Below are positions 51,983 through 59,964 of a stretch of DNA of 64,000 bases, one piece after another. Positions within the stretch are counted from its first letter, which is position 1. The number at the start of each line of letters is the position of its first letter. The stretch comes from Sporobacter sp963677825 (lineage in GTDB: Bacteria; Bacillota; Clostridia; Oscillospirales; Oscillospiraceae): NCBI GenBank assembly GCA_963677825.2, contig CAXXEF010000001.1, positions 992,001 to 1,056,000 of the forward strand, in the 5' to 3' direction. The notes under the pieces were generated by a model. It had not been told where the DNA came from. It ran no database searches and saw only the letters and a list, made by a program, of their open reading frames with translations. Both the position numbers and the translations under genes were made by a program.

Positions 51983-53257
51983 ATGAATACGCAAAGACCG
52001 CTTGACGGTATCAAGGTCATCGACATGAGCACCTTCATCGGCGCGCCGGCGTGCGCCCGCTTCTTCGCCGAATTCGGCGCCGAAGTTATTAAAATCGAGG
52101 CCAAAGGCGGAGATCTTGTCCGTTTTAATGGTGTATCCGAGGGGCGTCTCGGCACGCCCTATGAGAACACGACATGGGATCTTGAAAACGCCCATAAGAA
52201 GGGTCTTGTTCTGGACCTGAAAGCCCCCGAGGGCCGCGAGATCCTTTTCAAACTGTTGGAAACAACCGACATCTTTATCACCAATTGGCGTCCGCAGGCC
52301 ATCGCCAAGCTCGGTCTGGACTACGACAGCGTGAAAGAGAAGTTCCCCAAGCTGGTCTATGCTTCCTTCACCGGCTACGGCGAAGAAGGTCCCGACAAAA
52401 ACCTCCCCGGCTACGACTTCACCGCCTTCTGGGCGCGCAGCGGTCTGCAGGGCACGTCCTATCAAAAGGGTACCGAGCCGATCAACCTCATCCCCGGCAT
52501 CGGCGATCATACGACCGGTATGTTCCTGGCCGCGAGCATCATGGTCGCGCTGTATAAAGCCAAGGAAACAGGCAAGGGCGACAAGTGCGAAATCAACCTG
52601 CTGCACAGCGCCATCTGGACGCAGGCCATCAACATTCAGGCCGCGCAGTATCAAGATCTCGGCACGAAGTATCCGACAAGCCGCAAGGTTGCCGAAAATC
52701 CGTTCAACAACACCTACAAGACGAAGGACGGCCGCTTCATCCAGCTGTCGATGCCCCCGTTTGATGTGTTTTATCCCAAATTCATGCCGCTCATCGGCCG
52801 CGAGGATCTCGTCGGCAACGAGCGCTACACGATGAAGAGCATCACCGAAAACAAGCTCCACGCCGAGTTCATCGCCATCATCGAGGACGCCTTCGCCAAG
52901 AAGACGGCCGAAGAATGGGGCAAGATTCTCGTCGAAGCCGACGTGCCGCACTCCGTTGCGCGCGTCTGGGAAGAAGTGCTCGAAGACGAGCAGGCTTGGG
53001 CAATCGGCGCGTTCGAGAAGGTTAAATACCTTACCGGCGAGCGCACGATGGTCCGTCAGCCCGTGTCGATCAAGGGCGCGGAGAAGATTAAATACGCGCG
53101 CGGCCCGTTCCTGGGTGAGCACAGCGCAGAGATCATCAAGGGTCTCGGTTACACCGAAGAGCAGATGAAAGAGCTGCACGACAAGAAGGTCTACCTGACT
53201 TGGGACGATCAGCGCGAAAAGCTCGGCGGCAACCTCGACGAGGAAAAAAGCTACTAA
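51983..53257 (+). CDS. Family III CoA-transferase (CaiB/BaiF/HadA type)
   Basis: The 424-residue protein has the conserved N-terminal domain (RPLDGIKVIDMSTFIGAPAC; FGAEVIKIE) and the catalytic-aspartate region PGYDFTAFWARSG (Asp145), and a C-terminal lid domain. Family III enzymes move CoA from a thioester to a carboxylate via an aspartyl-CoA intermediate; relatives act on carnitine, bile acids, oxalate, benzylsuccinate and 2-hydroxyisocaproate. No 2-hydroxyacyl-CoA dehydratase genes (hadBC) are adjacent. Ribosome site AGGAGG. It gives the local pathway a plausible CoA-thioester step. Confidence 0.92.
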   Translation: MNTQRPLDGIKVIDMSTFIGAPACARFFAEFGAEVIKIEAKGGDLVRFNGVSEGRLGTPYENTTWDLENAHKKGLVLDLKAPEGREILFKLLETTDIFITNWRPQAIAKLGLDYDSVKEKFPKLVYASFTGYGEEGPDKNLPGYDFTAFWARSGLQGTSYQKGTEPINLIPGIGDHTTGMFLAASIMVALYKAKETGKGDKCEINLLHSAIWTQAINIQAAQYQDLGTKYPTSRKVAENPFNNTYKTKDGRFIQLSMPPFDVFYPKFMPLIGREDLVGNERYTMKSITENKLHAEFIAIIEDAFAKKTAEEWGKILVEADVPHSVARVWEEVLEDEQAWAIGAFEKVKYLTGERTMVRQPVSIKGAEKIKYARGPFLGEHSAEIIKGLGYTEEQMKELHDKKVYLTWDDQREKLGGNLDEEKSY

Positions 53258-53290
53258 AACCACACAACCAGACTACCGCTGATACTAAAT

Positions 53291-53325
53291 AAGAGAGCCG
53301 GATGATGATTCGGCTCTCTTTTCTT
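53291..53325 (+). terminator. Terminator of the CoA-transferase gene
   Basis: 10-bp stem AAGAGAGCCG / CGGCTCTCTT with a loop of ten bases, then TTCTT, immediately before the acetyltransferase ribosome site. Confidence 0.88.
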
Positions 53326-53343
53326 CGGAGGTCCAAAGATATT

Positions 53344-53880
53344 ATGGTTTATCTAGAGACACCGCGGCTTATCCTGCGCGATTGGACGGACGACGATCGG
53401 CGCGAATTTCGCCAAATGAACAGCGATCAGCGCGTTATGGAATTTTTTCCGTCAACGCTGACTGCCGCGCAGTCCGACCGTTTTTTTGAGCTGATACAGA
53501 ACGAACTCAAAACGCACTGCTACGGCCTTTACGCAGCCCAGACGAAGCACGACGGCCGATTTATCGGCTTTATCGGCTTGCATCGAGCCGAATTTCCGTC
53601 CGATTTCACACCCTGCGTTGAAATCGGCTGGCGGCTCTGCTATGACGCGTGGGGCTACGGCTACGCGACAGAAGGCGCGTCGGCGTGCCTCCAGTACGGA
53701 TTCAAGGCCACAACCCTGCATCGGATTTACAGCTTTACTGCCGTGATAAACACGCGCTCTGAAAACGTCATGAAGAGAATTGGTATGGTAAAAGTCCGTG
53801 AATTCGACCATCCGAGTATGGACCGCGACAGTCCTCTGAAGCGGCACGTCTTATATGCCGCCGACGCAACAAACACCTAG
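53344..53880 (+). CDS. GNAT N-acetyltransferase (RimJ/RimL-like)
   Basis: The 178-residue protein has the RimJ/RimL-type opening MVYLETPRLILRDWTDDDRR and the acetyl-CoA loop YDAWGYGYATEGASACLQYG, then INTRSENVMKRIGMVK. Probably acetylates a protein N-terminus or a small amine; target unknown. Start at 53344 follows GGAGG at a long spacing. Separate transcription unit between two terminators. Confidence 0.88.
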   Translation: MVYLETPRLILRDWTDDDRREFRQMNSDQRVMEFFPSTLTAAQSDRFFELIQNELKTHCYGLYAAQTKHDGRFIGFIGLHRAEFPSDFTPCVEIGWRLCYDAWGYGYATEGASACLQYGFKATTLHRIYSFTAVINTRSENVMKRIGMVKVREFDHPSMDRDSPLKRHVLYAADATNT

Positions 53881-53881
53881 C

Positions 53882-53917
53882 AAAAAAGGTCTTTGAAAAA
53901 TTCCAAGGCCTTTTTTA
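53882..53917 (+). terminator. Terminator of the acetyltransferase gene
   Basis: 12-bp stem AAAAAAGGTCTT / AAGGCCTTTTTT (one wobble pair), directly after the stop codon. Confidence 0.85.
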
Positions 53918-53978
53918 TTTGACGATATTGGCATATATTGATAATATCGGCGTGAGTCTTTGCAAGGCGGTGTATAGT

Positions 53979-54455
53979 ATGAAAACAAGAACACCCGTTT
54001 TTGTGTACATATTCTTCGCTATCATTTGCTGTATTGTTTTATACTTAATAACTATATTTATTTTGAACGCGCAGGTATACACCGATCCAAAAAAAGAACC
54101 CGAAGCCGTGTCAGTATTTCATGAGAATTATGAACGGTTCCAAAAGGTTGCAACGTATCTTGAGGACAATATGTATGAATTGGATGAATACTGCATAGAT
54201 GATCACAACACTTCAGTTGTGGTGAATACAGAAATTGAAGATGACGTCCTTTATATACTTACAACGCTGGGCTGCAATTACATTAGTAATTCTGAGGATT
54301 CCGTGATTTTTTCTTGGTCAGGTAGTAGCCGTCGTAATCTTTTCAGAGAAGACTATTGGTGGATCTATATAACTTTTTCCAGAAAGCAACCCAACTTCTC
54401 GTATTCTGATAAACTAAGAAATGATTGGTACTATATCAGGCATTATGGTGTATAA
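53979..54455 (+). CDS. Hypothetical single-helix membrane protein, AT-rich
   Basis: The 158-residue product starts MKTRTPVFVYIFFAIICCIV with one transmembrane helix and an extracellular acidic/aromatic domain (DDHNTSVVVNTEIEDDVLYI; GCNYISNSEDSVIFSWSGSS). It resembles in style, though not in alignable sequence, the orphan protein at 28586-29068: an N-terminal anchor, many Tyr, Asp and Asn residues, AT-rich codons. No family recognised. Ribosome site AAGGCGG. Confidence 0.55.
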   Translation: MKTRTPVFVYIFFAIICCIVLYLITIFILNAQVYTDPKKEPEAVSVFHENYERFQKVATYLEDNMYELDEYCIDDHNTSVVVNTEIEDDVLYILTTLGCNYISNSEDSVIFSWSGSSRRNLFREDYWWIYITFSRKQPNFSYSDKLRNDWYYIRHYGV

Positions 54456-54471
54456 CTTGAACCCCTTTCTC

Positions 54472-54500
54472 TTGACAAAAACGCCGCTACCCATTACCAT
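54472..54500 (+). promoter_or_regulatory. Promoter of the cobalamin biosynthesis leader
   Basis: TTGACA (54472-54477), 17 bp, TACCAT (54495-54500), just upstream of the cobalamin riboswitch. Confidence 0.7.
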
Positions 54501-54529
54501 AAAACAATCAACAAACGATCGCTGCGCGA

Positions 54530-54700
54530 AGCCGCTTTTTGCCGCTTCAGGAAGTCGGGTGCAAATCCCGCGCGGAGCCGCCGCTGTAAGAGTACCAGCC
54601 GCGTTTTTTGGGGAGTTCCCCGGTCACTGTGATTTATCATGGGAAGGCCAAACGCCGGTGACGACGCTCGAGCCAGAATACAGGTGCAGGGATCGTGCTG
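54530..54700 (+). promoter_or_regulatory. Cobalamin riboswitch controlling cbiA-cbiB-cobD-cbiP
   Basis: Conserved B12-aptamer blocks appear in order: GGAAGTCGGGTGCAAATCCC, GCGGAGCCGCCGCTGT, GGTCACTG, GGGAAGGC and GAGCCAGAATACAGG. With bound adenosylcobalamin the downstream terminator should form and reduce cobalamin synthesis. Confidence 0.95.
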
Positions 54701-54753
54701 CACAAAGCCGACGGACCTTCGGCCGGTGTGACGAAAGCACGCCGTGCTTTTTC

Positions 54754-54782
54754 ACGCCTCTCCGAGCCGGAGGGGCGTTTTT
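54754..54782 (+). terminator. Expression-platform terminator of the cobalamin riboswitch
   Basis: 11-bp stem ACGCCTCTCCG / CGGAGGGGCGT followed by TTTTT, between the aptamer and the cbiA start. Confidence 0.85.
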
Positions 54783-54879
54783 CGTCGTCTGAAACACAGG
54801 CGATTTACGCCAATCGGTATGCACGACGGCCGCACTACTTACTCAGATTATGTTAACGCCTCTCGTACTGGAGTTGTTT

Positions 54880-56250
54880 ATGAATCGGATACCCAGAATC
54901 TTAATTGCCGCGCCGCACAGCGGTGCAGGCAAAACGACCGTGACGCTCGCGGTCTTGTCGGCGCTGAAAAAGCGCGGGCTGAATCCCGTCAGCTTCAAAT
55001 GCGGGCCGGACTATATCGACCCGATGTTCCACCGCGCCGTGCTCGGCATCCCCAGCTTTAACCTAGACCTTTTCTTTACGCCGCCGGAAACCGTCTGCGG
55101 CTTGATGGGAACGCACGCCGAATCGGCGGATATTGCCGTTGTCGAGGGCGTGATGGGCTACTACGACGGATCGGGCGACAGCGCCGAAGCCAGCAGCTAC
55201 GCCATCGCCGCCGCGACGGATACGCCGACAATCCTTGTTGTCCCGTCGCACGGGGCGTATTTGTCGCTCGCGGCGACGATTCGGGGCTTTGCGTCGTTTC
55301 GTGACGACAGCCATATCGCCGGGGTTATATTGAATGACTGTTCAAGACAACTTTTTAACAAGCTCAAACCCATGCTTGAGCGCGAGACAGGCCTGCCAAT
55401 GCTCGGTTTTCTGCCGCGCCGTGCCGACTGCTCCATCGGCAGCCGGCATCTCGGGCTCGTCACAGCCGACGAGATCGGCGATCTCGCCACCCGGCTCGAC
55501 AGGCTCGGAGACGAAGCGTTGGAGAGCATCGATTTCGACCGGCTGCTCGCGATCGCGGGCGGCGCACCGCCTCTAGCTGGTCAGCTGCCCGATATTCAGC
55601 CCGTCACCGATACGCGGCCGCGCATCGCCGTTGCTCGGGATGACGCCTTTTGCTTTTACTACGAGGACAACCTGCTGCTACTGGAGCGCCTGGGCGCCGC
55701 GCTCCTACCGTTTAGCCCCCTGCACGACGCCGCGCTGCCGGACGATGCTTCGGCGCTGTATCTCGGTGGCGGCTACCCTGAGCTGTACGCCAGCGCGCTC
55801 AGCGCGAACACACCGATGCTTCACAGCATCCGCGACGCCGTCATCGGCGGTATACCGACGCTCGCCGAGTGTGGCGGCTATATGATGTTACACGCGTCTC
55901 TAGAGGACGACACCGGTACAGCCTATCCGATGGTCGGCGCGCTGCCCGGGCAGGCGTTTAAGACGGACAAGCTCCAGCGGTTTGGTTATGTCAACCTAAC
56001 GGCGCAGACCGACACGATGATGTGCCGCGCCGGCGAGACGATCCGGGGACACGAATTCCACTTCTGGGACACCGCCGATACCGGCAGCGCGTGCACCGCG
56101 ACGCGGACAAGCGGCACGAGCTGGCCGTGCGTACACGGCAGCGAGTCTCTATTCGCCGGATTTCCGCACCTGTACTTTTACAGCAATCCGCACTTTGCCG
56201 AAAGTCTTGTCAATGCGGCGGCAACGTATGCTGCGCAGCGCACCAACTAA
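54880..56250 (+). CDS. cbiA: Cobyrinate a,c-diamide synthase
   Basis: The 456-residue enzyme amidates the a and c side chains of the corrin ring using glutamine and ATP. It has the N-terminal P-loop APHSGAGKTTVTLAVLSALK, the DYIDPMFH region and a C-terminal class I glutamine amidotransferase domain with nucleophile in LAECGGYMML and the LYLGGGYPELYA pocket. Start at MNRIPRILI (54880) behind TGGAG is preferred over an upstream ATG at 54850. First gene of the riboswitch-controlled cluster. Confidence 0.95.
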   Translation: MNRIPRILIAAPHSGAGKTTVTLAVLSALKKRGLNPVSFKCGPDYIDPMFHRAVLGIPSFNLDLFFTPPETVCGLMGTHAESADIAVVEGVMGYYDGSGDSAEASSYAIAAATDTPTILVVPSHGAYLSLAATIRGFASFRDDSHIAGVILNDCSRQLFNKLKPMLERETGLPMLGFLPRRADCSIGSRHLGLVTADEIGDLATRLDRLGDEALESIDFDRLLAIAGGAPPLAGQLPDIQPVTDTRPRIAVARDDAFCFYYEDNLLLLERLGAALLPFSPLHDAALPDDASALYLGGGYPELYASALSANTPMLHSIRDAVIGGIPTLAECGGYMMLHASLEDDTGTAYPMVGALPGQAFKTDKLQRFGYVNLTAQTDTMMCRAGETIRGHEFHFWDTADTGSACTATRTSGTSWPCVHGSESLFAGFPHLYFYSNPHFAESLVNAAATYAAQRTN

Positions 56251-56270
56251 ACGACTGAAGGACTATAACG

Positions 56271-57233
56271 ATGCTCTCTTTGTACGCACTGCTCATCGGT
56301 TTTATGCTTGATCTCATTATCGGCGATCCGATCGGATGGCCGCACGTCGTGCTCGGCTATGGCAAGCTGATCGTGTTTTTTGAAAAGCGCCTGCGCCGGA
56401 TTTTACCGGCAACACCGCGCGGCATGCTCAGCGGCGGCATTGTTCTCGTCGTACTGATGTGCGTAATATCTCTTGGCGTCGGCATCGGGATTTTGTATGC
56501 CTGTCAGCGCGTTTCGCCCTACCTGCGGCTTGGCGTGGAGAGCGTTTTTGTCTGGCAGTGTTTGTCTCTGCGGTCGCTGCGCGTGGCGGGGCTGACAGTT
56601 TTCGAGCCGCTGAAACGCGGCGACCTGCCGTCGGCGCGTCTGGCTGTGGCTGAGATTGTCGGGCGTGATACGCAGAATCTCGATGAACCTGGCGTCGCGC
56701 GGGCAACCGTCGAAACAGTCGCGGAGAATACGAGCGACGGCATCATCGCGCCACTCGTCTTCATGGCGCTCGGCGGCGCGCCGCTTGGCCTTTTATACAA
56801 GGCGATCAATACAATGGACAGCCTCGTCGGCTATAAAAATGACCAATACCTATACTTCGGACGTGCCGCCGCGCGTCTGGACGACGTGTTTGGCTTCATA
56901 CCCGCGCGACTGGGCGGGTTGCTGATGGCCGTATCCGCGCCGCTTGCCGGTTTTGACGGTAAAAACGCTTTTCGGATTTTCCGGCGTGACCGGCTTAATC
57001 ACAAAAGTCCCAACTCGGCACACGCGGAAGCCGCCTGCGCCGGCGCCCTGCATATCCAACTTGGCGGCGATAATTATTACTTCGGTAAGCTTGTTCCAAA
57101 ACCGACGATCGGCGACAACGACCGCCCTGTCGAGACCGAGGATATCCGCCGCGCCTCGCGCTTGATGTATGTGACGGCGTTCGTATGCGTACTGCTCAGT
57201 GTTATTATTAAAGGGGTGATTGTATGGCTTTAA
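56271..57233 (+). CDS. cbiB: Adenosylcobinamide-phosphate synthase (membrane protein)
   Basis: The 320-residue membrane protein attaches the aminopropanol linker (as L-threonine-derived phosphate) to cobyric acid. It has the CbiB family motifs IGDPIGWPHVVLGYGKLI, VAENTSDGIIAPLVF, the Asp-rich loop DDVFGFIPARLGG and KSPNSAHAEAACAGAL. It overlaps the following decarboxylase gene by 10 bp, consistent with their shared branch of the pathway. Confidence 0.95.
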   Translation: MLSLYALLIGFMLDLIIGDPIGWPHVVLGYGKLIVFFEKRLRRILPATPRGMLSGGIVLVVLMCVISLGVGIGILYACQRVSPYLRLGVESVFVWQCLSLRSLRVAGLTVFEPLKRGDLPSARLAVAEIVGRDTQNLDEPGVARATVETVAENTSDGIIAPLVFMALGGAPLGLLYKAINTMDSLVGYKNDQYLYFGRAAARLDDVFGFIPARLGGLLMAVSAPLAGFDGKNAFRIFRRDRLNHKSPNSAHAEAACAGALHIQLGGDNYYFGKLVPKPTIGDNDRPVETEDIRRASRLMYVTAFVCVLLSVIIKGVIVWL

Positions 57234-58273
57234 TCCACGGCGGTGACGTCGAGGGATTCCGGCTGGAATATGGGCGTGACCCGATCGACTTCTCGTCCAA
57301 CTGCAATCCGCTCGGTGTGGCGCCTGGTGTGGCGGACGCCGTCCGCGGCGCGGCCGAATCGGCCGACCGCTACCCCGACCCGCTTTGCCGCCGTTTACGC
57401 GGCGCGCTGGCGGGCACCCTCAACGTCCATTCAGACACGATTCTATGCGGCAACGGTGCGGCCGATCTCATTTTCCGCTTGGCACTGGCCGAAAAACCAA
57501 ATAAAGCGCTCGTCACCGCACCGACGTTCGCCGAATACGAGCTGGCACTGGACACGGTCGGCTGCTGTGTTGCGCGTCATCCGCTGTCGGCGTCGAACGG
57601 CTTTGCGCTGACCGATGAGCTCCTTGCTGCTGTCACACCGGAAACAGACATGGTTTTCATCTGTAATCCCAACAACCCGACCGGGAAAACTGTCGATCCG
57701 GCTTTGTTGCGTCAGCTGCTGGACAAGTGCGCCAAGACGGGCACCCTGGTCGTCGTTGACGAGTGCTTCAACGCTTTTTTAGACGAGCCGGACAAACACA
57801 CGTTGCGTCCGTTGCTGCCGGACTATGACAACCTCTTAATCCTCGACGCATTCACCAAGCTGTACGGGATGGCCGGTATCCGTCTCGGCTATTGCCTGTC
57901 AAGCAGCCGCGCTCTGCTCAACCGGATGGCAGACGCCGGGCAGCCGTGGGCCGTCTCGTCGCTCGCACAGGCGGCCGGGATCGCCGCGCTGGGAGCACGC
58001 GATTACGTGGCCGCGGCGCGGTCACTGATCAAAACGGAGCGGCAATACCTAACCGCCGCACTGTCGCGGCTTGGAATTGGTGCGCAGGGGGAGGCAAACT
58101 ATCTGTTTTTCACAACGGACATCAACGATCTGCCGCTCAAACTGCGTTCGCACGGCATCCTGATCCGAGACTGCTCGAACTACCCCGGGCTGGATGTCGG
58201 ATGGTATCGCATTGCCGTGCGCACACACAGCGAAAACGCCGCGCTCATCGCTGCGCTCGGCGACCTAAATTAA
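57224..58273 (+). CDS. cobD: Threonine-phosphate decarboxylase (PLP, CobD/HisC-like)
   Basis: The 349-residue class I/II aminotransferase-fold enzyme has IDFSSNCNPLG, CNPNNPTGK, the PLP lysine in LDAFTKLYGMAGIRLGYCLS and RDCSNYPGL. In this genomic position and length it is the L-threonine-O-3-phosphate decarboxylase that makes (R)-1-amino-2-propanol phosphate for the nucleotide loop. A histidinol-phosphate aminotransferase reading is possible but the context argues against it. Overlaps cbiB by 10 bp. Confidence 0.9.
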   Translation: MALIHGGDVEGFRLEYGRDPIDFSSNCNPLGVAPGVADAVRGAAESADRYPDPLCRRLRGALAGTLNVHSDTILCGNGAADLIFRLALAEKPNKALVTAPTFAEYELALDTVGCCVARHPLSASNGFALTDELLAAVTPETDMVFICNPNNPTGKTVDPALLRQLLDKCAKTGTLVVVDECFNAFLDEPDKHTLRPLLPDYDNLLILDAFTKLYGMAGIRLGYCLSSSRALLNRMADAGQPWAVSSLAQAAGIAALGARDYVAAARSLIKTERQYLTAALSRLGIGAQGEANYLFFTTDINDLPLKLRSHGILIRDCSNYPGLDVGWYRIAVRTHSENAALIAALGDLN

Positions 58274-58291
58274 ACCAACAGGAGCAATAAC

Positions 58292-59776
58292 ATGGCAAAA
58301 CCGATCATGATTCAGGGCACGACCTCCAACGCCGGTAAAAGTCTCACCTGCGCCGGACTATGCCGCATTTTCCGTCAGGATGGCAACAGCGTCGCGCCGT
58401 TTAAGAGCCAGAACATGGCGCTTAACAGCTTCATCACACACGAAGGGCTGGAGATGGGGCGCGCGCAGGTCATGCAGGCCGAGGCGGCCGGCATTGAGCC
58501 GTCGGTGCTGATGAACCCAATCCTGCTGAAGCCGACAAGCGACAGCGGCAGTCAGGTGATCGTTAACGGCGAGGTGTTCGATACGATGAGTGCCGGACGC
58601 TATTACGACGTCAAGCCCAAGCTCCGCGCCGCCGTCACCGAGGCCTACTCGGCACTTGCCGCGCAGCACGACATCGTTGTTATTGAGGGCGCCGGCAGTC
58701 CGGCGGAGATTAATCTTAACCGCGACGATTTCGTCAACATGGGCATGGCTAAAATTGCCGACGCGCCCGTGCTGCTCGTCGCCGACATTGACCGCGGCGG
58801 CGTATTCGCGAGCGTCTACGGCACCATCAAACTGCTCCCACCAGACGAGCAAGCGCGCTTCAAAGGCATCATCATCAACAAGTTCCGCGGCGACGTAACG
58901 CTGCTGCAAGACGGGCTACGCCAGCTTGAAGACTTGACCGGTGTACCGGTGCTCGGTGTCGTGCCGTACCTGACGCTTGACATTGACGATGAGGACAGCT
59001 TGTCCGAGCGGCTCGTGCGCTCGGTGACCGGCAAACCGATCGACGTAGCCGTCATACGTGTACCGCGCATATCCAACTTCACCGACTTCAACGCGCTCGG
59101 ACGGTTGGAGCCGGTTGGCGTGCGATACGTCACGCGCGCCGAGGAGCTCGGCGTCCCCGACCTGATCATCCTGCCCGGCACGAAAAATACGATGGGCGAC
59201 CTGCGCTGGCTGCGTGAAAACGGGCTCGAAGCTGCCATCGTCCATCTCGCTGAGAACGGTACGCCGGTCGCCGGCGTCTGCGGCGGCTACCAGATGCTCG
59301 GGCGCACGCTCAGCGACCCCGACGGCATCGAGGACGGCGGGGAGCTGCGCGGGATGGGGCTACTCCCCGTCGACACCGTGTTTGAGCCGCGTAAAACGCG
59401 CACGCGCGTCACCGCGCGGATATGTCCGTCAGACGGCTACTTTACTGGATTATCCGGCGCAGAGTTGACCGGCTATGAAATCCATATGGGGCAGACGACG
59501 CTGTCTGGCGGCGCGTCACCGTTTTGCGTTTTGTCGGACGGTCAGGCCGACGGCGCCGTCAGCGGCCGTGTGTTCGGCACGTACCTGCACGGCTTATTCG
59601 ACGGCGCACTCTCCCCTGCCCTGACGGGTATCCTTTTGCGTGCAAAGGGCCTCGACGACGCGGTCGTCGAAAACGCCGACGATGCCGCGCATAAAAACGC
59701 CCAGTATGATCTTCTGGCCGCCGCCTTACGCGAGAATCTCGACATCGACCGTCTCTATGATATCCTGAATGCTTGA
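58292..59776 (+). CDS. cbiP: Cobyric acid synthase
   Basis: The 494-residue enzyme amidates the b, d, e and g positions of adenosylcobyrinate a,c-diamide. It has the dethiobiotin-synthetase-like P-loop MIQGTTSNAGKSLTCAGLC, the SQNMALNSF segment and a C-terminal glutamine amidotransferase domain with nucleophile in PVAGVCGGYQMLGRTL. Ribosome site AGGAG. Last gene of the cluster; the early corrin ring genes are absent from the window, so the cell either makes them elsewhere or salvages precursors. Confidence 0.95.
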   Translation: MAKPIMIQGTTSNAGKSLTCAGLCRIFRQDGNSVAPFKSQNMALNSFITHEGLEMGRAQVMQAEAAGIEPSVLMNPILLKPTSDSGSQVIVNGEVFDTMSAGRYYDVKPKLRAAVTEAYSALAAQHDIVVIEGAGSPAEINLNRDDFVNMGMAKIADAPVLLVADIDRGGVFASVYGTIKLLPPDEQARFKGIIINKFRGDVTLLQDGLRQLEDLTGVPVLGVVPYLTLDIDDEDSLSERLVRSVTGKPIDVAVIRVPRISNFTDFNALGRLEPVGVRYVTRAEELGVPDLIILPGTKNTMGDLRWLRENGLEAAIVHLAENGTPVAGVCGGYQMLGRTLSDPDGIEDGGELRGMGLLPVDTVFEPRKTRTRVTARICPSDGYFTGLSGAELTGYEIHMGQTTLSGGASPFCVLSDGQADGAVSGRVFGTYLHGLFDGALSPALTGILLRAKGLDDAVVENADDAAHKNAQYDLLAAALRENLDIDRLYDILNA

Positions 59777-59800
59777 GCGCTCCGTCAACGCCTGAGACAA

Positions 59801-59838
59801 TCCCCGATTGCGCGTTAAACGCGCAATCGGGGATTTTT
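59801..59838 (+). terminator. Terminator of the cobalamin cluster
   Basis: 14-bp stem TCCCCGATTGCGCG / CGCGCAATCGGGGA followed by TTTTT. Confidence 0.94.
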
Positions 59839-59890
59839 CTGTCCGCTGATAGACCTTATCGCGCGACATTGCGATGCGCGCACACCGTGT

Positions 59891-59919
59891 TATGACAGTA
59901 TTTCTATTTGTGGTATAAT
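59891..59919 (+). promoter_or_regulatory. Promoter of msrAB
   Basis: TATGAC (59891-59896), 17 bp, TATAAT (59914-59919) with an upstream TGG (extended -10). Confidence 0.7.
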
Positions 59920-59964
59920 AAGAATAGTAAAAGACGCAACATAACAGCAGAAAGGGTGCTTGTC

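Noticed and set aside
51947..53263. A 438-codon minus-strand frame opposite the CoA-transferase
   Set aside because: It is the exact complement of a well-recognised family III CoA-transferase and has no motif or ribosome site of its own.
57224..58273. Histidinol-phosphate aminotransferase
   Set aside because: The fold is shared, but the gene overlaps cbiB within a cobalamin cluster behind a B12 riboswitch, which favours threonine-phosphate decarboxylase.
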